Origin: Actinokineospora diospyrosa
GTDB lineage: Bacteria > Actinomycetota > Actinomycetes > Mycobacteriales > Pseudonocardiaceae
Assembly (NCBI RefSeq): GCF_024171925.1
Contig: NZ_JAMTCO010000009.1
Coordinates: forward strand, 1-64,000
DNA length: 64,000 nucleotides
Direction: 5' to 3'
Shown here: positions 35,217 to 45,436 of the stretch, one piece after another
Layout of the letters: every line of letters begins with the position of its first letter
Position numbering within the stretch: the first letter of the stretch is position 1
Translations under genes and position numbers: made by a program
The notes under the pieces: generated by a model
Seen by the model: the letters and a program-made list of their open reading frames with translations, nothing else
Told to the model about the DNA's origin: nothing
Databases searched by the model: none

Positions 35217-35854
35217 CGGCCCTCCGGGGTGGTCACGGCGGGGCAGCGGGCGAGGCGAGTCTGGAGCCGGGCGTGACCCGGCCCGGGACTGCAGCCATCA
35301 GTCGAAGACATGCCCACAACGCTAACACGGTGTCCGATTCGACGTCCGATACCCGCCGCGCCCACCGTCCACCATGGACTTACCGGGAATCGCGCTGGAG
35401 CGGGGTGTCAACGGCGCACCCCGATCGGAGCATCGGGCGTCCCACGTGACGAAGATCGCGCCGTGCACGCCCGTCCGCACGCACGGTCACGGGGGCACGC
35501 GCGCGCACGCGCGCGCGTTGATCACCGGTGGACCGGTCCGCCCGCGCCGGTGGCGGGTGTCGGCACTGCTCAGTGGATCGCGGACGCGGTACGGCAATAG
35601 TTGTAAATTGTTCACGAAGTGAATTGCTTCACAGGGACCTCGGCGGTTTCCGGCGACCCTCCGTGGTCGCCGCATTGTCGCTAGCATGGCGCCCACAATC
35701 CGGCAACAGCGGATTTCGGATCCATTCCTCATTTACGCTCAGTCAGTGCTCGTCCGGAGTGGATCACCGCGTTGGCGGTAGTGAGTGGTTCGTATTCACC
35801 CGTACGTTGCCTGATGTCGTCGGTGTGGGTGAATGGCTGGGTAGGGGTCTGCAC
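35217..35854. promoter_or_regulatory. 638-bp gene-free regulatory region before the prenyltransferase
   Basis: It contains an alternating CG/CA tract at about 35495-35518 (possible Z-DNA) and, in a locally A+T-richer stretch, two overlapping inverted repeats: TTCACGAAGTGAA (35611-35623) and GTGAATTGCTTCAC (35619-35632). These resemble a repressor operator for the prenyltransferase-tryptophanase genes. Frames through the region have no support as genes. Confidence 0.5.
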
Positions 35855-36955
35855 GTGAGGATCACGCGGTCGAGAGCGGTCTCGCTCAACGGACACACCG
35901 GGACACAGGTACGGCGGTTGTGTGCGGTTGTGGGCTTGACCCACCGCGCCGACGAGGTCGCCGACGTGCTCGCCGACATCATCGGGCCCGCGGGCTCCCG
36001 CCCGCTCGACGAACCCGCGCCGTGGCGCTCCGATGTGGCCGATGACCACACCCCGGTCGAGTACTCCATCGCGTTCGAAGAGGACGGTTCGCACACGCTG
36101 CGGCTGCTGGTCGAGGCGGGCGCGCGCAAGCCGGGGCCCGCGGCCAACCTGCGCGCCGCGCTGGCCGCGTTGGACCGGTTGGCGCAGCGCTACCCGCTCT
36201 CGCTCGAGCGGTTCACCGCGGTGCGCGAGCTGTTCCTGCCCGCCGAGCCGCGCGGGGTGTTCTCGCTGTGGTTCTCCATCGTGGTCACGAAAGCGCGGGT
36301 CGCGGTCAAGGTCTACCTCAACCCGCAGGTGCACGGCCAGGCCGCCGCGCCGGGCCTGGTCGCGGCCGGGCTCGACCGGCTCGGCCTGGCGGCCGCGTGG
36401 CCCGACCTCAGCGCCCACGCGCCGCGCCCGGGGTCCACATTGGACCGCTTCTCGTTCTTCGCCATCGACCTCGACGACACCCCCCGCTCCCGGGTCAAGG
36501 TCTACCAGAGCCACTTCCGCGCCGGGCTGCGCGAGCTGACCCGGTTGGGCGCGGCGTGCCCGCTCACCGACGCGGGTGTGCTCGCCGACTTCACCGCGAC
36601 CATCGGCGGCCTCGACTCCTACGACGGCCGTCCGCTGGTGACCAGTCACATCTACCTAGACGGTGATGAGCGCCCGCGCGGGTTCTCCGTCTACCTGCCC
36701 GTGCGCGACTACGTGCGCGACGACGAGGTGGCGCTCGCGCGGACCAAGACCCTGTTGTCCGCGCACGGTTTCGACGCCGCTGTGCTCGACCGCGCCGTGG
36801 CCGCGGTGACCGACCGACCGCTCGACTCCGGGGTCGGCCTGATCGCGCACGTGTCGCTGCGCATGGGCAGGCCGCGGCCGGGCGTGACCGTCTACCTCTC
36901 GGCCGAGGCCTACGCCGTCGCCGCGCCCGCGGTCGAGGCGGTCGGCGCCGCCTGA
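35855..36955 (+). CDS. Indole/aromatic prenyltransferase (DMATS type)
   Basis: 366 residues of the ABBA-fold tryptophan dimethylallyltransferase family. The repeated beta-strand signatures with diphosphate-binding basic residues are visible: KARVAVKVYLNPQ, RSRVKVYQSHFRAG, RPGVTVYLSAEAY. Such enzymes attach a dimethylallyl group to an indole carbon, commonly of tryptophan, giving secondary metabolites. GTG 35855 with AGGGG 8 nt upstream gives the usual family length. A tryptophanase follows 47 bp downstream; that pairing is known from Streptomyces prenyl-indole clusters. Ring position and final product cannot be read from sequence. Confidence 0.9.
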   Translation: MRITRSRAVSLNGHTGTQVRRLCAVVGLTHRADEVADVLADIIGPAGSRPLDEPAPWRSDVADDHTPVEYSIAFEEDGSHTLRLLVEAGARKPGPAANLRAALAALDRLAQRYPLSLERFTAVRELFLPAEPRGVFSLWFSIVVTKARVAVKVYLNPQVHGQAAAPGLVAAGLDRLGLAAAWPDLSAHAPRPGSTLDRFSFFAIDLDDTPRSRVKVYQSHFRAGLRELTRLGAACPLTDAGVLADFTATIGGLDSYDGRPLVTSHIYLDGDERPRGFSVYLPVRDYVRDDEVALARTKTLLSAHGFDAAVLDRAVAAVTDRPLDSGVGLIAHVSLRMGRPRPGVTVYLSAEAYAVAAPAVEAVGAA

Positions 36956-37002
36956 CCCGGGAATCCAGGGAAAACCGTCGAGGAAAAGGACGTAAACAGC
37001 AG

Positions 37003-38373
37003 ATGCCGCTCATGGAGCCATACCGCGTCAAGGTCGTCGAGCCCATTCCGATCCTGACCCGGGCCGAACGCGAAGCGGCAATGGCCAGGGCGGGGTACAA
37101 CCCGTTCAACTTGCGCGCCGATGAAATCACCATCGATCTGCTCAGCGATTCCGGTACGGGGGCGCTCTCGGCCGCGCAGCAGGCGGGCGGCGCGCTCGGC
37201 GACGAGACCTACGCGGGCTCGTCGTCCTGGTTCCGCTTCCGCGGCGTGGTCGACGAGCTGACCGGGTACCCGCACATCTTCCCCGTGCACCAGGGCCGGG
37301 CCGCCGAGCGGATCCTGTTCAACGCGCTGCTCAAGCCGGGCCAGTTGTGCGTGAGCAACACCCACTTCGACACGACCAGGGCCAACGTCCTGCTCGCGGG
37401 CGGCACCCCGCTCGACCTGCCCTGCGCCGCGGCGGCCGACCTCGACAGCGACCACCCCTTCAAGGGCGACATCGACCTCGACGCCCTGCGCGCGGTCCTG
37501 GCCGGTCCCGAGTCGGTCGGCGTGGTCGTCATGACCATCACCAACAACGGCGGCGGCGGGCAGCCGGTGTCCATGGCGAACCTGGCCGCGGTGCGGGACC
37601 TGTGCCGCGAGCACGGCGTGCCGTTCTTCCTCGACGCGGCCCGCTTCGCCGAGAACGCGTGGCTGGTCGTGCAGCGCGAACCGGGCTGGTCGGACAAGAC
37701 CCCGGCCGAGGTGGCCCGGGCCGCGTTCGACCTGGCCGACGGCGCGGTGGCCTCCCTGAAGAAGGACGCCATCGCCCACATCGGCGGCTTCCTCGCCCTG
37801 CGCGACCCCGAGTTGGCCGCCCAGTGCGAGTTGGTGCTCATCGCGACCGAGGGCTTCCGCACCTACGGCGGCCTCGCCGGGCGCGACCTGGAGATGCTGG
37901 CCCAGGGGCTGACGGAGGTCGTCGACCCGCGCTACCTCGCCGCCCGCGCCGCCGCGACGCGGTACCTGGGGGACCTCATCAAGGCCGCGGGCGTGTCCAT
38001 TGTGGAACCGGCGGGCATCCACGCCCTCTACCTCAACGCCGGACGGCTGCTCACCCACATCCCGCCCGCCCAGTACCCCGGGCACGCGCTGGCCACCGAG
38101 CTCTACCTGGCGGGCGGTATCCGCTGCGCCGAGTTGGGCACCCTCTACCTGGGGGAGGAGGACGAGAACGGTGACCTCGTCAAGGCCGCCCCTTACGAGT
38201 TGGTGCGGTTGGCCATCCCACGCCGCGTCTACACACAGAGCCACCTGGAGTACGTGGCCGAGGTAGTCGCGGAGATCGCTAAGAGCCCGGAGAAGGTGCC
38301 CGGCTACCGGATGGTGTCTGCCCCGCCGCTGCTACGTCACTTCAACTGCCGCGTGGAGCCCGTCCGGTCTTAG
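37003..38373 (+). CDS. Tryptophanase / tyrosine phenol-lyase family
   Basis: 456 residues, full length. The beta-eliminating lyase fold is shown by GDETYAGSSSWFRF, the HQGRAAERILF phosphate-site region, FFLDAARFAENAW and the PLP lysine in ASLKKDAIAHIGG. It cleaves L-tryptophan (or a prenylated tryptophan) to indole, pyruvate and ammonia; tyrosine phenol-lyase is the alternative. Downstream of the prenyltransferase on one transcript, it probably releases a prenylated indole. No oxygenase or exporter gene is adjacent. Confidence 0.92.
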   Translation: MPLMEPYRVKVVEPIPILTRAEREAAMARAGYNPFNLRADEITIDLLSDSGTGALSAAQQAGGALGDETYAGSSSWFRFRGVVDELTGYPHIFPVHQGRAAERILFNALLKPGQLCVSNTHFDTTRANVLLAGGTPLDLPCAAAADLDSDHPFKGDIDLDALRAVLAGPESVGVVVMTITNNGGGGQPVSMANLAAVRDLCREHGVPFFLDAARFAENAWLVVQREPGWSDKTPAEVARAAFDLADGAVASLKKDAIAHIGGFLALRDPELAAQCELVLIATEGFRTYGGLAGRDLEMLAQGLTEVVDPRYLAARAAATRYLGDLIKAAGVSIVEPAGIHALYLNAGRLLTHIPPAQYPGHALATELYLAGGIRCAELGTLYLGEEDENGDLVKAAPYELVRLAIPRRVYTQSHLEYVAEVVAEIAKSPEKVPGYRMVSAPPLLRHFNCRVEPVRS

Positions 38374-38407
38374 AGCATCCACAGGGTCCGCACCTACCCT
38401 GGCCGAT

Positions 38408-39055
38408 ATGGCTCTGACTGCGACAAACAGACGTACCGGTCCGTTGCTGGCGCTCGTCGGCCTGCTCGGTGGCGTCGTGTTGCTGCTGTCACTGCACCTG
38501 CTGCCGCCGACCAACCAGATCAGCCCGGTGCGGCGGACGATCAGCGAGTACGCGCTTAGTACCAACAAATGGCTCTTCGACGCCTCTATCCTGCTCATCG
38601 CCGCTGCGTCCGCTGCCGGGTTCTTCCTGCTGTGGCGCAGGCGGGCTCACCTGCCGACCGCGGTGTTCGGCGCGATCTGGACGCTGAGCCTGCTGGCCGT
38701 GGTCGTGTTCACGAAGAACAACTGGGCGATCGGTCCCAGCACGGGCGGCATGGTCCACCGCTACGCCAGCGTCGCGGCGTTCTTGTCGCTGCCGCTGGCC
38801 GTCATGCTCGCCGCCGGGTGGCTGTTCCCGCGACAACGGGCCTGGCGGTGGGCGGCGCGCGGCTTCGGGGCGCTGTCGCTGCTGTGGTTCGGCACGATCG
38901 TGGTCGGCGCGGTCAACATGCTCGCGGGCGGACCGCCGTGGTGGCGGTTCGTGCCGCTGGGCCTCGTCGAGCGCGCCATCGCGGGCTTCGCCGTGGCGGG
39001 ACTGGTCGTGGTGCTGCTCGGCCTGCACCGCGCGGGTTCCCGACGAGTGGACTGA
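38408..39055 (+). CDS. DUF998 membrane protein
   Basis: 215 residues with six predicted membrane segments (LLALVGLLGGVVLLLSLHLL first). The loop after TM1 holds the DUF998-type SEYAL motif (RRTISEYALS). No function is established for the family. The gene begins 35 bp after the tryptophanase stop and could be on the same message, but its homologues are not tied to prenyl-indole clusters as far as I know. Confidence 0.85.
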   Translation: MALTATNRRTGPLLALVGLLGGVVLLLSLHLLPPTNQISPVRRTISEYALSTNKWLFDASILLIAAASAAGFFLLWRRRAHLPTAVFGAIWTLSLLAVVVFTKNNWAIGPSTGGMVHRYASVAAFLSLPLAVMLAAGWLFPRQRAWRWAARGFGALSLLWFGTIVVGAVNMLAGGPPWWRFVPLGLVERAIAGFAVAGLVVVLLGLHRAGSRRVD

Positions 39056-39124
39056 TCCATCCCGCCCAAGGCCCCCGCGTGCTTCCGGTGTCACATCCGG
39101 CGTCCGATCGGCGATACGGTCTGC

Positions 39125-39928
39125 GTGATCGATGTCTGTACCGATGAAGGTTGGTCACTCCCGGCCGTAGGGACATATCCCTTCGGTCGCCCCGCCCTCC
39201 GCCGGGCTCCCCGCCTGCCGGAGACCGACCGCGCCGCGGCGTTCGTGCTCGGCGTCTACCCGGGTGCGCTGCGCGTGCGCTGGCACCGCCCCGGGGGACC
39301 ACCCGTCGCCGCTTTAGCCGTGGACGACGAACCCTCGATCGACGCCGAAGAGGCCATGGATGCCTGGCGCGCCCAAGTGGGCTGGCGACCCGAGTGGGGC
39401 ACGGTAGAGCTACCGGATCCCCCCGACGCCGCACGGTTGGTCGTCACCGAGGTCCTAGAGCCATTGGGCCTGGACCCCCGCGCCGTCTACGCCACCCACT
39501 GCGTCCCCAACTACTTCGTCAAATCCGGCGACCGGCAAGCCACTGCCATCGCCGCCTACGACCGCTTTGCCATGACGGCAGGTCTACCGCCCGCCGCATT
39601 GCACCGCCGCCCCGATCGCCACGAACTGGTCCACCTCGCCCTCCGCCGCGAAGGCCGTAACCTCCTCCGGCAACTCAAGGACGCGGACGCCCCTCTAGTG
39701 ATCACCCTGGGCCGAGAGGCAGCGGACGTCTTCGCGGGCCTCGCGGGCACCGACCGCATCCCCTTCCGCCTGACCGGCACCTACGGCTCAATCCACCCCG
39801 TCCCCCTAGGCGCCCGCGAGCTCCACTGGATCCCGCTTATCCACCCCGCGACCCGCCGAGGAGCAGGCTGGCGCAACACCCACACCCGCTGGGCCCTGGA
39901 GCGAAGCCGCGTTTTGCCTGGCGGCTGA
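39125..39928 (+). CDS. Uncharacterised protein, possible uracil-DNA-glycosylase-fold member
   Basis: 267 residues, cytoplasmic. The C-terminal third has features reminiscent of the UDG superfamily: PLVITLGREAADVF (a strand then helix as after motif 1) and LIHPATRRGAGWRNTHTRW (compare the HPS/A motif). The N-terminal FVLGVYPGALRVRW fits an opening strand. A catalytic Asp/Asn in the usual place is not obvious, so glycosylase activity is uncertain. GTG 39125 is the only sensible start. Confidence 0.65.
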   Translation: MIDVCTDEGWSLPAVGTYPFGRPALRRAPRLPETDRAAAFVLGVYPGALRVRWHRPGGPPVAALAVDDEPSIDAEEAMDAWRAQVGWRPEWGTVELPDPPDAARLVVTEVLEPLGLDPRAVYATHCVPNYFVKSGDRQATAIAAYDRFAMTAGLPPAALHRRPDRHELVHLALRREGRNLLRQLKDADAPLVITLGREAADVFAGLAGTDRIPFRLTGTYGSIHPVPLGARELHWIPLIHPATRRGAGWRNTHTRWALERSRVLPGG

Positions 39929-39983
39929 CTGGGAACCTCCGCCACGTCAGTTCGGCTGGAGTCGTTCGGCTGGAGGGGGACAG

Positions 39984-40964
39984 GTGCGGTTGCGACGGAG
40001 TGACTGTGCTTCGCCAGGGATCCGCCGCCGCAAGGCAGGTCGGGGCTTCTCCTACAGTTCCGACGACGGAAGTCTGGTTACAGAGGCCGAGAAGGACCGG
40101 ATCCGGCAGTTGGCCATACCGCCCGCTTGGCGGGAGGTATGGATCTGCCCGCGACCCAACGGCCACATCCAGGCGGTCGGCTTGGACGACGCGGGCCGCA
40201 AGCAGTACCTCTACCACGACCAATGGCGTGCGGAACGCGACGTGGAGAAGCACGAGCGGGTACTGGTGCTGGCCCGTCGCCTGCCGCGGGTGCGTGACCG
40301 GATCGAGCGGGACCTCACCACGTCCGGGCTGAGCCGTGACCGCGTCCTGGCCGGAGCGCTGCGCATCCTGGACCGAGGCGTCTTCCGGATCGGGGGAGAG
40401 GAGTACGCCGAGGAGAACGACTCTCGCGGCGTCGCGACCCTCTTGCGCCGCCACGTGACGCAGGCCAAAGGTGACCTGCACTTCGAGTTCCCCGCCAAGA
40501 GCGGGCAGCACCGCGTAGCGACTATCCACGACCCGCTGCTCTCGAAGCTCGTCGTCGCACTACGGCGGGGACGCCGCGACGATGACCGCCTCTTCCACTA
40601 CCGGGACAAGGCAGGCGAAGGTGAGATTCGCGCGGATGACGTCAACGAGCGCTTCAAGGAACTGGCCGGGGACGACTTCACCGTCAAGGACATGCGCACT
40701 TGGACGGCCACCGTCCTCGCTGCCACCGAGTTCGCCGCCTACGACGGGCCGCCGAGCAAGCGAGCGGAGGCGGCCGTGATGCGCACGGTGGCCGAGCAGC
40801 TGGGCAACACGCCCGCCATGGCCCGCAAGTCCTATGTGGATCCCCGGGTGGTGGAGGCCTTCACCGAGGGCCGGACCATCAGGGCCGCGTTCAGCCGGAT
40901 CGCGGGGGAGGGGCCGGTGCGCGAGCCGTTGGAGCGGGCGGTGCTACGCCTCCTCCGGGTGTGA
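39984..40964 (+). CDS. DNA topoisomerase IB (poxvirus-like)
   Basis: 326 residues, typical bacterial TopIB length. Conserved segments: PPAWREVWICPRPNGHIQA, GGEEYAEENDSRGVATLLRR (first catalytic Arg), KDMRTWTATVLA (second Arg), and the tyrosine nucleophile in MARKSYVDPRVVEAF. It relaxes supercoils through a 3'-phosphotyrosine link. GTG 39984 is preceded by GGAGGGG. The 3' end overlaps that of the convergent GH65 gene by 21 bp. Confidence 0.93.
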   Translation: MRLRRSDCASPGIRRRKAGRGFSYSSDDGSLVTEAEKDRIRQLAIPPAWREVWICPRPNGHIQAVGLDDAGRKQYLYHDQWRAERDVEKHERVLVLARRLPRVRDRIERDLTTSGLSRDRVLAGALRILDRGVFRIGGEEYAEENDSRGVATLLRRHVTQAKGDLHFEFPAKSGQHRVATIHDPLLSKLVVALRRGRRDDDRLFHYRDKAGEGEIRADDVNERFKELAGDDFTVKDMRTWTATVLAATEFAAYDGPPSKRAEAAVMRTVAEQLGNTPAMARKSYVDPRVVEAFTEGRTIRAAFSRIAGEGPVREPLERAVLRLLRV

Positions 40965-43319
40965 GTCACCGGCCTTCGTCCGGCGCCGGGGCGCACGACC
41001 CGATGGTGCCTTCGGCGTCGGGAACTCCGGGGCGGCCGGGATCGGTAGCGTCACCTCACCATCGATGGTGATCGCCTGGCCGTGGTGGGCGGCCGGGATG
41101 GGGTCGCCGGAGATGAGTCGGTAGGTCGCCTCCGCCGCGGTGATCTCCACCTGGATGCGGGTGCCGCGGAAGCACATCCTGAACGCCACCCGGTCCAGTG
41201 CCGACGGCAACCTGGGCGCGAACGTCAGCTTCCCGTCGTAGTCGCGCATACCGCCCAGACCTGCCACCACGGCCTGCCATGCCCCCGCCAGCGACGCCAT
41301 GTGCAGCCCGTTGGCCACGTTGTGGTGCAGGTCGTTGAGGTCCGTTAGCGCTGCCTCGGCCAGGTAGGCGTAAGCGAGGTCCAGGTGCCCGCACTCGGCG
41401 GCCACCACCGACTGCGTTCCCGCCGACAGCGAGGAATCGCGGACCGTCCGCGCCTCGTAGTACGCGAAGTCGCGGGCCTTCTGCTCCAAGTCGAAGGCAT
41501 CACCGCGCAGGTGCAGGGCCAGGACCAGGTCTGCCTGCTTGACCACCTGCTTGCGATAGAGTTCGAAGTACGGGTAGTTCAGCAGCAGCGGGTAGTGCTC
41601 GGCAGGGGTGCCCTCGAAGTCCCACTCCTCGTGCACAGTGAAGCCCTCGGCCTGCTCGTGCACTTGGAGCAAGTCGTCATAGGGGATGCGCATCCGGTCG
41701 GCCGCCCGCGCCCATTCCGCGGTCTCCTCCTCCGTGACCCCGAGGCGGGTGGCCACCCGCGGGTTGCGCCCGCACGCCGCGATGGCCTCACGCAGGTTCT
41801 TCTGCGCCATCAGGTTCGTGTAGACGTTGTTGTCCACCACCGCCGAGTACTCGTCCGGCCCGGTGACCCCGTCGACGCGGAACCCGTCGTGCGGGTCGTG
41901 GTGGCCAAGTGACTGCCACAGCCGGGCGGTCTCCACCAGCAACTCGGTGCCTGCGGCCTGGTCGAACTCGGCGTCGAGGGTGGCCGCGTGGTAGCGGGCG
42001 ACCGCGTCGGCGATGTCGGCGCTGACGTGGAACGCCGCCGTCCCCGCAGGCCAGTACGCCGAGCACTCCTGGCCGTTGATCGAGCGCCACGGGAACGCCG
42101 CGCCCCGCTTGCCCAGCACCTTGGCCCGGTCCTGCGCCAGCGGCAACGTCGCGTGCCGCCACCGCAGCGCGTCGCGGGCGGCCTCGGGCATCGTGTACGT
42201 CAGCACCGGCAGCACGAACGTCTCGGTGTCCCAGAACGCGTGCCCGTCGTAGCCGGGGCCGGTGAGCCCCTTGCCCGGGATGGCCCGGCTCTCCCCGCGC
42301 GCCCCGGCCTGCAGGATGTGGAACAACCCCAGCCGCAGCGCCTGCTGCAGTTCGTCGTCGCCGTCGACCTCGACGTCGGCGGCCTCCCAGAAGTCGGCGA
42401 GGAACTCCTGCTGCTCGGCGAGCAACCCCGCCCACCCGGTCTGGCGCGCTCCCGCCAGCGCCGCCTCCACCTGGGCGCGCAGCGCGGGCCCCGAGCGGCC
42501 GCTCGACCAGCCGTAGCCCAGGTACTTGGTCAGCCGCAGCGCCCCGCCGACCGGGATGTCGGCTGCCACGGTCAGCCGCGCGAGGTCGTCCTCGGCGGAG
42601 ATCTCGGTGCGCAGCCCCGGTACCGCCTCGACCTCGTGGTCCATCCCGGCGGCGATCCGCAGGCCGGACTCCCTGGTCCGGTGCACCAGCACTGCGCGCA
42701 GCCCCTCGCAGTGGTGCGCCTCGGCCGCCAGCGGCGCCTTCAGCGCCAGCGCCACCCGGGGGTCGCGGGTCCTGCTCTCGATCGGCTCGTTGGCCAGCAG
42801 GTCCGACTGTGCGACCAGCTGCGTCACCTGCGGCCCGCTGTCCTCGACCGGCTCGACCTCGTAGCGGATCGCCGCGACCGCGCGCTGGGTGAACGACACC
42901 AGCCGCTTGGTCCTGACCCGCACCTTGCGACCGGTCGGCGACTCCCACAGCGTCTCCCGGGTCAGCACCCCGGTGCGGAAGTCGAGCGTGCGGTGGTGCT
43001 CCAGGGCCCGGCCGTACCGCATGTCCAGCGGCTCGTCCTCGACCAGCAACCGGATGATCTTGCCGTCGGTCACGTTCACGACCGTCTGCCCGGCCTCCGG
43101 GTAGCCGTACCCGGCCTCGGCGTAAGGCAACGCGTGCTCTTCGTAGAACCCGTTGAGGTACGAGCCGGGCAACCCCACGGGCTCACCTTCGTCGAGGCTG
43201 CCGCGCAGCCCGATGTGCCCGTTGGACAGGGCGAACACGGACTCCGTGCGGTGCAACTGGTCGACCGCGAGCCCGGTCCACCGCAGTTCCCACGGCGCCA
43301 GGTCGAACCCGCCGCTCAC
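40944..43319 (-). CDS. GH65 disaccharide phosphorylase (maltose/trehalose/kojibiose type)
   Basis: 791 residues. N-terminal beta-sandwich, (alpha/alpha)6 barrel with the general-acid Glu in [20 protein letters not shown], and a small C-terminal beta domain. These enzymes phosphorolyse an alpha-linked glucose disaccharide to beta-glucose-1-phosphate. The adjacent beta-phosphoglucomutase (GTGA overlap) converts that product, as in the mycobacterial Rv3401/Rv3400 pair. Which disaccharide is used cannot be told. Confidence 0.92.
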   Translation of the reverse strand: MSGGFDLAPWELRWTGLAVDQLHRTESVFALSNGHIGLRGSLDEGEPVGLPGSYLNGFYEEHALPYAEAGYGYPEAGQTVVNVTDGKIIRLLVEDEPLDMRYGRALEHHRTLDFRTGVLTRETLWESPTGRKVRVRTKRLVSFTQRAVAAIRYEVEPVEDSGPQVTQLVAQSDLLANEPIESRTRDPRVALALKAPLAAEAHHCEGLRAVLVHRTRESGLRIAAGMDHEVEAVPGLRTEISAEDDLARLTVAADIPVGGALRLTKYLGYGWSSGRSGPALRAQVEAALAGARQTGWAGLLAEQQEFLADFWEAADVEVDGDDELQQALRLGLFHILQAGARGESRAIPGKGLTGPGYDGHAFWDTETFVLPVLTYTMPEAARDALRWRHATLPLAQDRAKVLGKRGAAFPWRSINGQECSAYWPAGTAAFHVSADIADAVARYHAATLDAEFDQAAGTELLVETARLWQSLGHHDPHDGFRVDGVTGPDEYSAVVDNNVYTNLMAQKNLREAIAACGRNPRVATRLGVTEEETAEWARAADRMRIPYDDLLQVHEQAEGFTVHEEWDFEGTPAEHYPLLLNYPYFELYRKQVVKQADLVLALHLRGDAFDLEQKARDFAYYEARTVRDSSLSAGTQSVVAAECGHLDLAYAYLAEAALTDLNDLHHNVANGLHMASLAGAWQAVVAGLGGMRDYDGKLTFAPRLPSALDRVAFRMCFRGTRIQVEITAAEATYRLISGDPIPAAHHGQAITIDGEVTLPIPAAPEFPTPKAPSGRAPRRRTKAGDSHPEEA

Positions 43320-44050
43320 TTGGCCCCGTCCAGCAGGTCCGCCAGGTCGTCCACCACGATGTCCGCGCCGTGCTCCCTCAGCTGCTCCGCCTGATCCGCC
43401 CGGTTGACCCCGACGACGTAGCCGAACCCGCCCGCGCGACCGGCCTCGACACCCGACAGTGCGTCCTCGAACACCGCCGCCGCACCCGGGGCCACCCCCA
43501 GCGCCCGCGCTCCCGCGAGGAACGAGTCCGGGGCGGGCTTACCGCGCAACCTCTGCTCGACGATGGTCACCCCGTCGATCCGCGCCTCCACGAACGGCGT
43601 CAACCCCGCCACCGCCAACACGTGCTCGCCGTTGGCCGATGACGTCACCACGCCGATCCGCTTCCCCGCCGCGCGCGCCGCCTCCAGGTACGCCACCGAA
43701 CCCGGGTAGGGCTGGATCCCCCGCTCATCGATCAGCCGCAGCAGCGCCTCGTTCTTGCGGTTGCCGACCCCGTTGATCGTCGCCGCGTCGGGCGCGTCGT
43801 CCGGCTCGCCCTCGGGCAACCGGATCGCCCGCGAGGCCAAGAACGTCCGCACCCCGTCCGCCCGGGGGCGCCCGTCGACGTAAGCGTTGTAGTCGTGATC
43901 GCTGAACGGCCCCCGCTCGCCCTCGGTCGCCCCGGCCAAGAACTCGTCGAAGGTCTGCTTCCACGCGATCCGGTGCAGCGTCGCGGTACTGGTGAGCACA
44001 CCGTCGAGGTCGAACAAGCAAGCCGTAACGCCCACAGGCAGCCCGATCAT
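43316..44050 (-). CDS. Beta-phosphoglucomutase, HAD superfamily
   Basis: 244 residues. HAD motif I is [14 protein letters not shown] with both nucleophile and acid Asp, motif II VVTSSA, motif III lysine in RGKPAPDSF, motif [10 protein letters not shown]. It interconverts beta-glucose-1-phosphate and glucose-6-phosphate, feeding the GH65 product to glycolysis. ATG 44050 is preferred to an in-frame TTG at 44056. First gene of the two-gene operon. Confidence 0.92.
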   Translation of the reverse strand: MIGLPVGVTACLFDLDGVLTSTATLHRIAWKQTFDEFLAGATEGERGPFSDHDYNAYVDGRPRADGVRTFLASRAIRLPEGEPDDAPDAATINGVGNRKNEALLRLIDERGIQPYPGSVAYLEAARAAGKRIGVVTSSANGEHVLAVAGLTPFVEARIDGVTIVEQRLRGKPAPDSFLAGARALGVAPGAAAVFEDALSGVEAGRAGGFGYVVGVNRADQAEQLREHGADIVVDDLADLLDGAK

Positions 44051-44152
44051 GCCCAAACGCTACCGGCGCGGGCGCCCCGCGGCAGGCCAACCGCGGCTTC
44101 TCCCGCACCGCCCGTGGTGCCGCGGGGGTTGCGTTGCTGGGAGAATGCCCCC

Positions 44153-44527
44153 ATGTCGGTCCCCACTCCCGAATCGGCCAGCGCCGCCCCCCTCTTCGAC
44201 GTGGTCGTCGAGGAGCACCCCGATGCCGCGGTCGTCGTCCGGGCGCGGGGTGAGATCGACCTGCTCACCGCCCCCCGCTTCGCCAAGGGCATGGTCGGCG
44301 CCATCGACGGCGGGGCGCGGCTGGTCGTGGTCGACCTGGACCGGGTGACCTTCTTCGGGTCGGCCGCGGTGGCGAACCTGGCCCGGGCCGCCGAGCGGGC
44401 CGACGTGCGCGGGACCGGCTTCCGGCTGGTGGTCGGGGCGTCCATGGCGACCCGCGTGCTGGAGATCAGCGGCCTCGCCGACCTGCTGGAGCTGCGGACC
44501 ACGGTGGCTGAGGCGCTCGCGGGCTAG
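44153..44527 (+). CDS. STAS-domain anti-sigma factor antagonist
   Basis: 124 residues. The STAS core VVVRARGEIDLLTAPRF, LVVVDLDRVTFFGSAAVANL contains Ser at the regulatory phosphorylation position (FGSAAV). Such proteins sequester RsbW-type kinases and free a sigma factor. Candidate partners lie close by: the ATPase at 45437-45877 and the PP2C phosphatase at 47290-49224. The next ~300 bp to 44825 show no gene. Confidence 0.9.
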   Translation: MSVPTPESASAAPLFDVVVEEHPDAAVVVRARGEIDLLTAPRFAKGMVGAIDGGARLVVVDLDRVTFFGSAAVANLARAAERADVRGTGFRLVVGASMATRVLEISGLADLLELRTTVAEALAG

Positions 44528-44825
44528 CACCCTCGGAGTTACCGCCGGGTTACTGCGGAGAGTGATCGACGCCACCTCGGCTCGGGAACGCGCGGACCCC
44601 CTCGCGCGTTGGACCGGGTGTCGCCGCGCGGAGGAGGATCCGCGGTCGTTTCCCGGAGATGTTCCCCCCAACGTCGCTGGACGCACACCGCGTGCCTCCG
44701 CGGCGGCGACGCGAAGCCGCCGACCGGACATACCCCCACCCCAGTCCGGTCGGCGGCACCAGCCACTACGGTGCGTATCCGGTGCGGAGGTTTCCCGGGC
44801 AGGCCCACCGGGTATCGCGCTGGGC

Positions 44826-45218
44826 GTGAGAACCACTGTGTCGACCACTCACCCGCCCGCCGCCCAACTGCCCACCGCCCACTCGCCCACTGCCCACCCG
44901 CCCGCCACCGGGCCGCGGCAGGCCCAACCGCGAACGGCCCAGCCGCGGGTGCCCGAACAGAGGGTGCCCCAGCCCAGAATGGCCGAGCCGTGGCAGGACC
45001 ACGGCGCCTGCCGGGGTGTGCCCTCGGAGAAGTTCTTCAGCCCGGACAACGAACGCGGCCGCGCCAGGGACCGCCGGGTGTTGGCGGCCAAACTGGTCTG
45101 CTCGGCCTGCCCGGTGCTGCGCCGCTGCCGCGACCACGCCCTGCGCACCGCCGAGCCCTACGGGGTGTGGGGCGGCCTGGACGAACGCGAACGCGCCGAA
45201 CTGCGCCGCACCGGGTGA
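44826..45218 (+). CDS. WhiB-family iron-sulfur regulator
   Basis: Up to 130 residues. The C-terminal 79 are the WhiB domain: four Cys (DHGACRG, VCSACPVLRRC) for a redox-sensitive 4Fe-4S cluster and the GVWGG turn that meets the primary sigma factor. From GTG 44826 it would have a 50-residue low-complexity Pro/Ala/Thr extension arising from short DNA repeats (CCCACTGCCCACC and variants); ATG 44980 would give a compact protein. Neither has a strong ribosome site, so the start is unresolved. Confidence 0.88.
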   Translation: MRTTVSTTHPPAAQLPTAHSPTAHPPATGPRQAQPRTAQPRVPEQRVPQPRMAEPWQDHGACRGVPSEKFFSPDNERGRARDRRVLAAKLVCSACPVLRRCRDHALRTAEPYGVWGGLDERERAELRRTG

Positions 45219-45436
45219 CCCGCACCGCCTGATCCCCACCGCCTGATCCCCACCGCTTGGTCGCCTGGTCCCGTCACTTGGTCCTGATCACCGCGTGGTC
45301 CGCGCCGCCCGATCCGGACCGGCTGGTCCGCACCGCCCGACCACCGCACCTGCCCCGGTCACCGCGCCTGTCAGACCGCTACGCGCCGCCTGGCCAGACC
45401 CGCGCCGGGTGGCCCGCTGGCTTTCGGCTCCCACCG

